64,000 bases of DNA from Moritella sp. 24 (GTDB taxonomy: Bacteria > Pseudomonadota > Gammaproteobacteria > Enterobacterales > Moritellaceae), in assembly GCF_018219155.1 (NCBI RefSeq), contig NZ_CP056123.1, positions 186,001 to 250,000 of the forward strand, given 5' to 3'. Every line of letters starts with the position of its first letter. Positions within the stretch are counted from its first letter, which is position 1. The position numbers and the translations under genes are program-made. Of this stretch, positions 29,191 through 45,208 are shown piece by piece. The notes beneath the pieces were generated by a model, which did no database searches, was not told the DNA's origin, and was given only the letters and a program-made list of their open reading frames with translations.

Positions 29191-29329
29191 AAAGCTGAAT
29201 AAATAAAGAAGTTCTTAAAACACGTTACGATTAAGTTCGTAACAATATAGTGTTCTTGAGTATTCTTGAGGCGAAAAAAACTAGATAATACCTAGTTATT
29301 TCAATTGTACGGTCGACTTTAGATTGTAT

Positions 29330-32221
<2,892 letters not shown>

Positions 32222-32345
32222 ACAAATTAAAGTATGATTAATTGAAATATCGACTTAAGAATAGATTGAACACTTTATGTTTTAAAGACTTCTTTATTTA
32301 TAGCTTTTCAGATTTTAGAGATATAACTTGAAAGCAAACTAGATT

Positions 32346-32465
32346 TGCTTGGTGACCATAGTGTTACGGTACCACCTGATCCCATTCCGAACTCAGTAGT
32401 GAAACGTAATAACGCCGATGGTAGTGTGGGGCTTCCCCATGTGAGAGTAGGGCATCGCCAAGCGC
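32346..32465 (+). rRNA. rrf: 5S ribosomal RNA, copy 1
   Basis: About 120 bases. TGCTTGG at the start pairs with CCAAGCG at the end, and the internal CCATTCCGAACTCAG is the universal 5S loop. The ends are good to one or two bases. Confidence 0.93.
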
Positions 32466-32501
32466 CAAATTAAGACTGATATTTATCAGCACAGATTGTG
32501 C

Positions 32502-32578
32502 GGAGCGGTAGTTCAGTTGGTTAGAATACCGGCCTGTCACGCCGGGGGTCGCGGGTTCGAGTCCCGTCCGCTCCGCCA
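32502..32578 (+). tRNA. tRNA-Asp (GTC)
   Basis: 77 bases, distal gene of operon 1. Acceptor GGAGCGG pairs with CCGCTCC, anticodon GTC at 32536-32538, TTCGAGT T-loop, CCA encoded. Confidence 0.97.
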
Positions 32579-32588
32579 ACAATTCTTA

Positions 32589-32614
32589 AATAACATTCAA
32601 TGAGTGTTATTTTA
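32589..32614 (+). terminator. Weak terminator-like hairpin after tRNA-Asp
   Basis: AATAACATT (32589-32597) pairs with AGTGTTATT (32603-32611), one wobble, around CAATG. The stem is AT-rich and the T run is short and broken by AAAA, so termination may be inefficient. Confidence 0.5.
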
Positions 32615-32869
32615 AAATTGTAGTGCCTAAATGCACACAATCAGACCGTAAGGTCAATGCTCTTTAACAATTTATTCAAGCAATCTGTGTGAGTACTTAC
32701 AGAGATATAATGACCAAAAATTATATCAATGTAATTATGAACATTAAATTAAATCGAAAGATTTGGTTTTATAAACAACAAACTTCGGTTTGTTGTTGAA
32801 GTACAGAATTCATTGAGCCGACTTTATACTTATTATCAGTAATGATTTTAGGCATCAGTCAAAAAACTT
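32615..32869 (+). promoter_or_regulatory. rRNA operon 2 leader with boxA
   Basis: From about 32651 this matches the operon 1 leader: boxA TGCTCTTTAACAATTTA (32658-32674), the 5' arm of the 16S processing stem (32673-32701) and a hairpin at about 32777-32800. The hairpin has a C(TTCG)G tetraloop, whereas operon 1 has a different loop. In the 40 bases between the preceding hairpin and the shared leader I find no -35/-10 pair comparable to P1 or P2. Confidence 0.65.
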
Positions 32870-34414
<1,545 letters not shown>

Positions 34415-34514
34415 CGTAAAGTTGTTAATTTTTGTAAGTGCCCACACAAATTGCTTGAATAGAAACGTTAAAGACAACGTTTGGGATGAAATCCAAACGT
34501 CGAAAGTAAATTGT

Positions 34515-34590
34515 GTCCCGTTCGTCTAGAGGCCTAGGACACCGCCCTTTCACGGCGGTAACACGAGTTCAAATCTCGTACGGGATACCA
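34515..34590 (+). tRNA. tRNA-Glu (TTC)
   Basis: 76 bases, the only tRNA in the spacer of operon 2. Anticodon TTC at 34549-34551, T-loop TTCAAAT, CCA encoded. The acceptor GTCCCGT pairs with ACGGGAT, which leaves a G1-U72 wobble as first pair. Confidence 0.96.
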
Positions 34591-34652
34591 CTTTTCTTTC
34601 TGATTAAAAATCAAAGCTAAGTATTACTACTTATCTTTGCTTTTTAGCAAAT

Positions 34653-34670
34653 TGCTCTTTAAAAATTTGG
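34653..34670 (+). promoter_or_regulatory. rrn2 spacer boxA
   Basis: The same spacer boxA as in operon 1 (TGCTCTTTAAAAATTTGG), followed by the shared 5' arm of the 23S processing stem. Confidence 0.7.
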
Positions 34671-34809
34671 AAAGCTGAATAAATAAAGAAGTTCTTAAAA
34701 CACGTTATTGCTTCGGCAATAACAATATAGTGTTCTTGAGTATTCTTGAGGCGAAAAAAACTAGATAATACCTAGTTATTTCAATTGTACGGTCGACTTT
34801 AGATTGTAT

Positions 34810-37701
<2,892 letters not shown>

Positions 37702-37839
37702 ACAAATTAAAGTATGATTAATTGAAATATCGACTTAAGAATAGATTGAACACTTTATGTTTTAAAGACTTCTTTATTTATAGCTTTTCAAATTTTAAAG
37801 ATTGAAACCATGTGTTTCAAGTTGAAAGCAAATAGAATT

Positions 37840-37959
37840 TGCTTGGTGACCATAGTGTTACGGTACCACCTGATCCCATTCCGAACTCAGTAGTGAAACG
37901 TAATAACGCCGATGGTAGTGTGGGGCTTCCCCATGTGAGAGTAGGGCATCGCCAAGCGC
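37840..37959 (+). rRNA. rrf: 5S ribosomal RNA, copy 2
   Basis: About 120 bases, the same sequence as copy 1 from TGCTTGGTGACC to GCCAAGCGC. No distal tRNA follows it. A terminator lies 12 bases after it. Confidence 0.93.
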
Positions 37960-37971
37960 CAAATTAGAGAG

Positions 37972-38003
37972 AGCCGATATCAGTGATGGTATCGGCTTTT
38001 TTG
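37972..38003 (+). terminator. rRNA operon 2 terminator 1
   Basis: AGCCGATATC pairs with GGTATCGGCT (one wobble) around AGTGAT, followed by six T. A strong rho-independent terminator. Confidence 0.9.
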
Positions 38004-38062
38004 TGTCTAAAATGCAGTGAAATCACGTGATAGAACTGATTTCGATGATAAGTAACACAATA

Positions 38063-38088
38063 AAAATCAGCCTTCGGCTGGTTTTTTA
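38063..38088 (+). terminator. rRNA operon 2 terminator 2
   Basis: AAAATCAGCC pairs with GGCTGGTTTT around TTC, followed by a T run. A second terminator in series is common after rrn operons. The 38089-38246 stretch before recC holds nothing else clear. Confidence 0.85.
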
Positions 38089-38246
38089 TTTGGAGCCGTA
38101 TAATGGCAGGCCTTAACAATCTAAGATCTTTGTATCTGCAGGTGTTTATCTATTTCTGTCGCAAAAACCAACATGTTGTTTTTTCTATATTGCATAGTTA
38201 GTTGGTATGCTCCACAATTCCAGTAGGTTATCAGTCTGGAGTTACC

Positions 38247-41200
38247 GTGTTTAATCTTTATCATTCGAATCAGTTAGATATTTTAAAAGAGCTTATGGCT
38301 CACTTTATTGCTAAAGACCCACTTGCGGATCCTTTTGTCGAAGAGCAAGTTCTAGTGCAAAGCCCGGGTATGGCGCAATGGGTGAAAATGGAATTAGCTA
38401 AGTCGATGGGCATATCGGCAAATATTACTTTTCCATTACCTGCTTCTTTTATTTGGAAAATGTTTCAGAAAGTATTACCTAATATTCCCGATAAAAGTGC
38501 TTTTAATAAAGAAGCGATGTCGTGGAAGTTAATGCTGATACTGCCTGATTTATTGGAACAAATTGAATTCGAATCTTTAAAGCATTACTTAGCGGACGAC
38601 TCCGATGACTATCGCCTATTTCAACTATGTAAAAAAATATCGGATACCTTTGACCAATATTTAGTGTATAGACCGGTATGGGTTGCTGCTTGGGAGTCTG
38701 GTGAAAATGTTCATGCGGATACACATCCTTGGCAACCGCTATTATGGCGCGCATTAGTTACAAAAACAGAAGAGCTTGGTCAATCTCATTATCATCGTGC
38801 AAACTTATACGATCAATTTATTGCGCGTCTTAATCACCCGAATTTTGATGCGACGCTTTTACCTGCTCGCATATTTGTTTTCGGTGTTTCAGCACTGCCT
38901 CCGCGCTATTTAGATGCACTGCAAACGCTTGGTAAACATACTGATGTTCATTTCATGTTATCGAACCCGTGTCGGTTATATTGGGGGGATCTTATTGACC
39001 CTAAGTGGTTGCTAAAACAACGCACGATGCTTAATCACAATAATGAAAAATTGGGGATGAGTAATAAAATTAGCGCGAATGATGAAGATACAGTTCGCGC
39101 ATTATTTGATGAAGATGATGCGTTTAAAGTTGGTAATCCATTATTAGCATCTATGGGTAAACTGGGCCGGGATAACTTAGCTTTATTAACTGGATTTGGC
39201 TGTCAGGAATTAGATGTATTTGTTGAACCGGAAAGTGAAGGCTTATTGGCTAGTATCCAGCGTGATATTTTAGATTTGTCCGATCGCAGTATGGCTGAAT
39301 TTAATATATCGCTAAATGATACTAATGAGCGTGACAGTAGTTATAAAGTGCCTGTTAATATTTCCGATACTTCACTTGAGCTGCATAGCTGCCACAGCCC
39401 GATGAGAGAAGTGGAAGTTCTACATAATAATCTACTTACTATGTTTGCGGAAAACCCAGATTTAAACCCACGTGACGTGGTTATTATGATGCCAGATGTG
39501 AATGGCTACAGTCCTTATATTCAAGCTGTGTTTGGCGCAATTGACCGTTATGATGAACGTTATATTCCATTTTCAGTTTCTGATAGTGGTGCACAATATG
39601 ATAACCCTATCCTACTTAGCTTTTTACAGTTACTAGCTCTACCTTTATCACGCTGTAATGTTTCTGAATTACTTTCGTTATTAGAAGTACCTGCAGTGCT
39701 GGCTCGCTTTGCTATTACACCTGATGAATTTAACCGCTTACGTCAGTGGATTGATGAGTCGGGTATTCGTTGGGGGTTAGATGAGGATGATGCAACACGC
39801 TTTGATTTACCAGGTATGAAGCAAAATACCTGGTTGTTTGGCTTACATCGAATGCTGTTAGGTTATGCATATGGCGGTGATGACATTTACCAAGGTATTT
39901 TACCGTATCAAGAAGTGCAGGGTATTGAAGCCGAATTGCTGGGTAAATTGGCTCAATTTATTGAAGCGTTATTAGATAGCATTACGGCATTGCAAGACCC
40001 TAAGTCGATTGTTGATTGGATTAAGTTAGCCAATACACTCATCGATAGTTTTTACAAAATTGATGTCGATGATGAACAATCGATAAAAATTATTCGTGAT
40101 GCCTTTTCTCACCTTGATGAACAGCTAAAAAGTGCCAGTTACGAAAAGTTGATCACACCGCTCGTTTTACGTGATTATTTAAATAATTCATTATCACAAG
40201 TGGGTTCAAGCCAAAAATTCCTCGCAGGGCAAGTTAACTTTTGTACGCTTATGCCAATGCGTTCAATTCCCTTTAAAGTTATTTGCTTACTTGGTATGAA
40301 TGATGGTGTTTATCCTCGTTCAATACCTCCAATGGGATTTGATTTAATGGCCAACGATCATAAACAAGGTGATCGTAGTCGTCGTGATGATGACCGTTAT
40401 CTGTTTTTAGAAGCACTGATTTCGGCTCAAAGTAAACTATATATTAGCTACATTGGTAACAGTATTCGTGATAAAAGTGAACGTTTACCGTCGGTATTGA
40501 TTACTGAGTTATTACAATATTGTCAGCAAAGTTTTTGTATGACGGGAGATGAAAATCTTTCACCTGATGAATCTGCAGAGCGTTTACTTAACCATTTAAT
40601 TATTCATCATGCATTACAACCTTTTGATGCGCGTTATTTCAATCCTGAGTCGCCAACTTCTTTTGCTAAAGAATGGTTACCCGCATTAGCGCCCGACGTT
40701 GAGTTAAGAGAGTTCTTAAGTGAACCCTTACCCGCATTAATTGTTAATGATGATACTCAAGAAATTGAGTTAGCGGAGTTATTGCGCTTTTATCGTCACC
40801 CAACCAAATATTTCTTTAACCGTCGTTTGAAAGTTTACTTTAACCAAGCAAGTCTTGATGTATTGGATGATGAGCCTTTTGATGTCGATAATTTAGAAAA
40901 ATACCATCTTAAAGCACAATTGCTAGAAACTGAATTAGCGGGGGGCGATGTTGAGCAAGTGACGGATCGGTTAGTTGCCTCTGGCAGTCTTCCTCTTGGT
41001 CGATTCGGACAAATATCATTAAACAAAGAAGTGGCGACGGTGAGCCAACTTGCTCAGGTGCTCATTCCTCTCTTAACAAACAATAATGATGATATTGAAG
41101 TTGATATTCCACTGGTATCAGGCCGATTGGTTGGTTGGCTAAAACAAGTATATAACGGTGGTCTGGTGCGACATAAGCCAAGCGGGTTCAATGGTAAGGA

Positions 41201-41639
41201 CTATTTACAAGTTTGGTTAGAGCACTTGTGCTTCTGTATTAGCGTTAAAAATCCGATGCCGACGACTTTGGTTCACTTAACTGCGGGTAAACCCATCGTA
41301 CAGAGTCTTAAAGTGGTTGAGTCATCTCGTGCGCGAGAATTATTATTTCAATTACTTGAAGTTTATAACGATGGTTGTTGTCAGCCTTTTGCTCTATTTC
41401 CAAAAACGGGCTGGGTTTGGGCAAAAACAATGTGTTCAAGTTCTGAACCTGATGAATATAAATTACGTGCTGAAGCATTGTTAAATTTCGAAGGTGGTTA
41501 TAACCGTATGGGTGAAAATGCGGATGATTACTTACAGCGCAGTTTTCCACGTTTAAATGATGACGTTTATGACTTGATGAAAGCATCCTCTGAAACCACA
41601 CTATTTCCGATATTTGATTACCTAGAGGATGTTGAATAA
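38247..41639 (+). CDS. recC: Exodeoxyribonuclease V subunit gamma RecC
   Basis: Part of RecBCD, which processes double-strand breaks and recognises Chi. From the GTG at 38247, with GGAG 5 bases upstream, it has 1130 residues (1122 in E. coli) and begins MFNLYHSNQLDILKELM, as RecC does. The open frame extends back to a TTG at 38202 that has no ribosome binding site. Conserved blocks are VLVQSPGMAQWVKMELA, ISANITFPLPASFIWKMF, MSWKLM, the MPMRSIPFKVICLLGMNDGVYPRS segment and the DDRYLFLEALISA segment. recB starts on the last base of its stop codon. Confidence 0.96.
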   Translation: MFNLYHSNQLDILKELMAHFIAKDPLADPFVEEQVLVQSPGMAQWVKMELAKSMGISANITFPLPASFIWKMFQKVLPNIPDKSAFNKEAMSWKLMLILPDLLEQIEFESLKHYLADDSDDYRLFQLCKKISDTFDQYLVYRPVWVAAWESGENVHADTHPWQPLLWRALVTKTEELGQSHYHRANLYDQFIARLNHPNFDATLLPARIFVFGVSALPPRYLDALQTLGKHTDVHFMLSNPCRLYWGDLIDPKWLLKQRTMLNHNNEKLGMSNKISANDEDTVRALFDEDDAFKVGNPLLASMGKLGRDNLALLTGFGCQELDVFVEPESEGLLASIQRDILDLSDRSMAEFNISLNDTNERDSSYKVPVNISDTSLELHSCHSPMREVEVLHNNLLTMFAENPDLNPRDVVIMMPDVNGYSPYIQAVFGAIDRYDERYIPFSVSDSGAQYDNPILLSFLQLLALPLSRCNVSELLSLLEVPAVLARFAITPDEFNRLRQWIDESGIRWGLDEDDATRFDLPGMKQNTWLFGLHRMLLGYAYGGDDIYQGILPYQEVQGIEAELLGKLAQFIEALLDSITALQDPKSIVDWIKLANTLIDSFYKIDVDDEQSIKIIRDAFSHLDEQLKSASYEKLITPLVLRDYLNNSLSQVGSSQKFLAGQVNFCTLMPMRSIPFKVICLLGMNDGVYPRSIPPMGFDLMANDHKQGDRSRRDDDRYLFLEALISAQSKLYISYIGNSIRDKSERLPSVLITELLQYCQQSFCMTGDENLSPDESAERLLNHLIIHHALQPFDARYFNPESPTSFAKEWLPALAPDVELREFLSEPLPALIVNDDTQEIELAELLRFYRHPTKYFFNRRLKVYFNQASLDVLDDEPFDVDNLEKYHLKAQLLETELAGGDVEQVTDRLVASGSLPLGRFGQISLNKEVATVSQLAQVLIPLLTNNNDDIEVDIPLVSGRLVGWLKQVYNGGLVRHKPSGFNGKDYLQVWLEHLCFCISVKNPMPTTLVHLTAGKPIVQSLKVVESSRARELLFQLLEVYNDGCCQPFALFPKTGWVWAKTMCSSSEPDEYKLRAEALLNFEGGYNRMGENADDYLQRSFPRLNDDVYDLMKASSETTLFPIFDYLEDVE

Positions 41640-44600
41640 TGGCTGATGTAAATATTCTAAATGCAATGACGTTTCCACTATATGGTGAACGTCTGATTGA
41701 AGCATCTGCTGGTACAGGTAAAACATTCACCATCGCCAGTTTATATCTGCGCTTACTTTTAGGGCATGGCGGTGAGAATGCTTATAACAAAGAAGGTGAA
41801 AGCCAACTACTCACGGTTGAGCAAATATTAGTTGTAACCTTTACGGAGGCTGCAACGGCAGAGTTACGCGATCGTATTCGCGCGCGTATTCATCAAGCGC
41901 GTATCGCATTTAGTATTAGTCATAGTAATGACCCCGTAATAAGTTTGCTACTTGCAGATACTCATAAGCAAGATTATGGACGTTGTGCAAAATTATTATT
42001 AGCGGCTGAAAGGCAGATGGATGAAGCGGCTATTTATACTATTCATGGTTTTTGTCAGCGCATGCTTAAGCAAAATGCATTTGAATCTGGTGCATTATTT
42101 GAAAGTGAATTCATTACTGATGAATCACAGTTAAAATTTAATGCAGTTGCTGATTTCTGGCGTAGCCATTTTTATCGTTATAACGATGGAATGGTCGATA
42201 TGGTACATAGTTTTTGGTCATCACCTCAAGCACTATTACGAGACATTGCAGGGTACCTATCTAATACCGATATTGAGTTTATTGCTAAAACAAGTAGCGA
42301 TGATATTACTGAAGATTACGACAAGTTAGTGGCATCGATTCAGCAGGTTAAAGAGTTATGGTTTAAAAATGTCGGTGATCTTTGTGAATTGATTCAAGCA
42401 GGTAATTTGAACGGTAATAGTTATCGTCCAGCGAGTGTGTCGAAATGGTTGAATGAAATGCTGACATGGTCGCAATCAGAAACCACACAAAATGATTTGC
42501 CTGATTGTCTGGTTAAGTTTTCTCAACATGCGTTAACGACTAAAACTAAAAAGGGTAAAGTATCACCTGAACATCAAGTATTTGATGATATTGAGCGTTT
42601 ATTAGAAAAACCATTATCCCTTAAAGATTGTTTCATCGTTAAAGCTGTTGAATATGTGCGTGCGCGCGTAATGAAAACCAAAAATCAGTCACAGCTGCTA
42701 TCGTTTGATGATTTATTGTCTGGATTATCAGAGGCGTTAACAGGTGAGCAAGCCGTTAGTTTAGCTGAATGTATCCGAAGCCAATATCCAATCGCCATGA
42801 TTGATGAATTCCAAGATACCGATCAACAACAATACGATATTTTTAATACCATTTATGGCAAGCAAGATGGTGCTGGCTTATTCATGATTGGTGATCCGAA
42901 ACAAGCGATTTATAGTTTTCGTGGCGCAGATATTTTTACTTACATGCAAGCCCGTGAAAATGTAGAAGCTCATTATACGTTAGCTAAAAACTGGCGTTCT
43001 TCGAGTTCAATGGTGAGTGCGGTTAACCGTGTATTTGAACATGCGAACAAGCCGTTTATTTATGAAGACAGCATTAGTTTCCAGCCTGTTGATTCACATG
43101 GTAAAAGCAAACCGTTATTATTAAATGGTAATGAACCGGCGGCGCTACAACTGTGGCTACATGAAGAAGAAGACCAGAAAAATATCACAAAGGGTCGATA
43201 TCAACAAGTTTATGCAAAGGCGACAGCGAACCAAATTGCGACCTTATTGACTGATGCACAGCAAGGTAATGCAATGCTATCGGGGCGTCCGATAAAAGCT
43301 GGTGATATTGCTGTTCTTGTGCGAACTGGTGCTGAAGCTAAATTAGTGCGTGATCAGCTTGATGCTTTATCCATTCCTAGTGTGTATATGTCGAATCGTG
43401 AAAGTGTATTCGCCAGTCGTGAAGCGCGCGAGTTATATCATATTTTCGCAGCAATATTGAATCCTGAAGATGAAGGATTATTACGTGCGGCACTAGCCAC
43501 ATCAATTTTTGAAAAACCTGCAATCGAACTAGACCAACTCAGTAATGATGAAAAAGTGTGGGAGCAAACGGTTGCTGAATTTAAGCTCTACCAAAAAACC
43601 TTACAGTGGCAAGGTTTCTTACCGGCATTAAGATTGTTACTGAATAAACAAAATATCGCCGCAATCATGCTTTCAGCACAAGGTGGTGATCGACGTTTAA
43701 CTGATGTACTGCATTTAGGTGAACTATTGCAAGAAGCGAGTTTAGAGCTTGATGGTGAATACAGCTTGTTTCGTTGGTTTGGTGAAAAAATTGAAAACCC
43801 TAATGGCGATGCGCAAGAGCAATTAGTGCGTTTAGAAAGTGAAGCTGACTTAGTGCAAGTTGTTACTATCCATAAATCTAAAGGTCTGGAATATAACTTA
43901 GTATTCCTGCCGTTCATTTGTGCTACAAGGCAAGCATCAACACCGCTTTATCATAAAAATGGTCATACTTATGTGCATCTCGATTTAGATGATTCTGACG
44001 CACTCGAAATAGCGAAAGATCAAGCGGATGAAGAGCGTTTAGCGGAAGATTTACGTTTACTCTATGTTGCATTAACCCGTGGTGTTTATGCAACATGGTT
44101 AGGGCTAGGCGCGATTAAAATGGGGAACTCTCATAATAAAATGCACCTTAATGCGATGGGCTATTTATTACAGCAAGGTGAAGAGTGCAAAGATACAGAG
44201 TTTAAAGTCAGTGTTGAAAAATTAGCTGAGCAGCAAGCGTGCGTTGCTATTGTTGAACCACCGTTAGCTGCTGTACCTGCTTATCAACCGATTGTTGAAC
44301 CTGCTGTTACCTATCAAGCTAAAAGGATGACTAACCCGATCAGTAAGAACTGGTGGGTTACAAGTTATTCTGCATTATCACGACATAGTCATGGGAACCG
44401 TCATTCTAGTTATGATGCATCTCTGGAGTTACCGGGATTTGATGCTGAAGTGAATACCGAAAAAGATGAAGATCAGGAAATGAGTTGGGATATCTTTAGT
44501 TTTCCACGTGGCGCTGCGGCAGGTACTTTATTACATACTGTATTTGAGCATATTGATTTTTCCAATGTAGATGAAGACGCATTAACTGAGCAGATATTAC

Positions 44601-45208
44601 AATTATTAGAGCGTGAAGGTTACGATATTGATTGGTTACCTGTGTTACTGGAACTGGTTAATCAAGTTTTGGATTGTCCATTGCAGGATGGCTTTAGTTT
44701 ACGTCAATTAACCCCCTCGAAAAAGAAAGTCGAGATGGAATTCTTTATGCCTATTTCATCGCTTAACTGTGCTGATTTAAATGTATTGATAAAGCAGCAT
44801 GATGGATTATCTCAACAAGCGGGTGAACTAGACTTTCAACAAGTCAGTGGTATGTTAAAAGGTTTTATCGATTTGGTGTTTGTTTATGAAGGCCGTTATT
44901 ACGTGCTTGATTATAAATCTAATCACTTAGGTGAGAGCCAAGTTGATTACACTGTAGATGCAATTGATCATGTCATGATTGAACATCGATATGAGCTGCA
45001 GTATCAGTTATATACCTTGGCATTGCATCGTTTTCTACGTTCACGTATTCCAGATTATGATTACGAACAGCATTTTGGTGGTGTCTATTACTTGTTCTTA
45101 CGTGGAATGAGAGTTGAGACGGGTAATGAATATGGTGTATTTTTCACTAAACCATCACTCGATTTTGTTATGCAGTTAGATGACTTATTTTTAGGAGAAC
45201 TTGCATAA
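41639..45208 (+). CDS. recB: Exodeoxyribonuclease V subunit beta RecB
   Basis: The 3'-5' helicase and sole nuclease of RecBCD. The 1189 residues carry Walker A ASAGTGKTF (Lys28), helicase motifs VTFTEAATAELRDRIR, IHGFCQRML, IDEFQDTDQQQYDIF (Walker B), GDPKQAIYSFRGAD and VTIHKSKGLEYNLVFLPF. The C-terminal RecB nuclease domain shows GFIDLVF (Asp1078) and the LDYKSN motif (Asp1091, Lys1093). The start codon overlaps the recC stop by one base and the stop overlaps recD by one base, so all three are translationally coupled. The ptrA protease gene found between recC and recB in E. coli is absent. Confidence 0.97.
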   Translation: MADVNILNAMTFPLYGERLIEASAGTGKTFTIASLYLRLLLGHGGENAYNKEGESQLLTVEQILVVTFTEAATAELRDRIRARIHQARIAFSISHSNDPVISLLLADTHKQDYGRCAKLLLAAERQMDEAAIYTIHGFCQRMLKQNAFESGALFESEFITDESQLKFNAVADFWRSHFYRYNDGMVDMVHSFWSSPQALLRDIAGYLSNTDIEFIAKTSSDDITEDYDKLVASIQQVKELWFKNVGDLCELIQAGNLNGNSYRPASVSKWLNEMLTWSQSETTQNDLPDCLVKFSQHALTTKTKKGKVSPEHQVFDDIERLLEKPLSLKDCFIVKAVEYVRARVMKTKNQSQLLSFDDLLSGLSEALTGEQAVSLAECIRSQYPIAMIDEFQDTDQQQYDIFNTIYGKQDGAGLFMIGDPKQAIYSFRGADIFTYMQARENVEAHYTLAKNWRSSSSMVSAVNRVFEHANKPFIYEDSISFQPVDSHGKSKPLLLNGNEPAALQLWLHEEEDQKNITKGRYQQVYAKATANQIATLLTDAQQGNAMLSGRPIKAGDIAVLVRTGAEAKLVRDQLDALSIPSVYMSNRESVFASREARELYHIFAAILNPEDEGLLRAALATSIFEKPAIELDQLSNDEKVWEQTVAEFKLYQKTLQWQGFLPALRLLLNKQNIAAIMLSAQGGDRRLTDVLHLGELLQEASLELDGEYSLFRWFGEKIENPNGDAQEQLVRLESEADLVQVVTIHKSKGLEYNLVFLPFICATRQASTPLYHKNGHTYVHLDLDDSDALEIAKDQADEERLAEDLRLLYVALTRGVYATWLGLGAIKMGNSHNKMHLNAMGYLLQQGEECKDTEFKVSVEKLAEQQACVAIVEPPLAAVPAYQPIVEPAVTYQAKRMTNPISKNWWVTSYSALSRHSHGNRHSSYDASLELPGFDAEVNTEKDEDQEMSWDIFSFPRGAAAGTLLHTVFEHIDFSNVDEDALTEQILQLLEREGYDIDWLPVLLELVNQVLDCPLQDGFSLRQLTPSKKKVEMEFFMPISSLNCADLNVLIKQHDGLSQQAGELDFQQVSGMLKGFIDLVFVYEGRYYVLDYKSNHLGESQVDYTVDAIDHVMIEHRYELQYQLYTLALHRFLRSRIPDYDYEQHFGGVYYLFLRGMRVETGNEYGVFFTKPSLDFVMQLDDLFLGELA

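Noticed and set aside
41308-41733. Minus-strand frame across the recC-recB junction
   Set aside because: Antisense to two coupled, well-supported genes.
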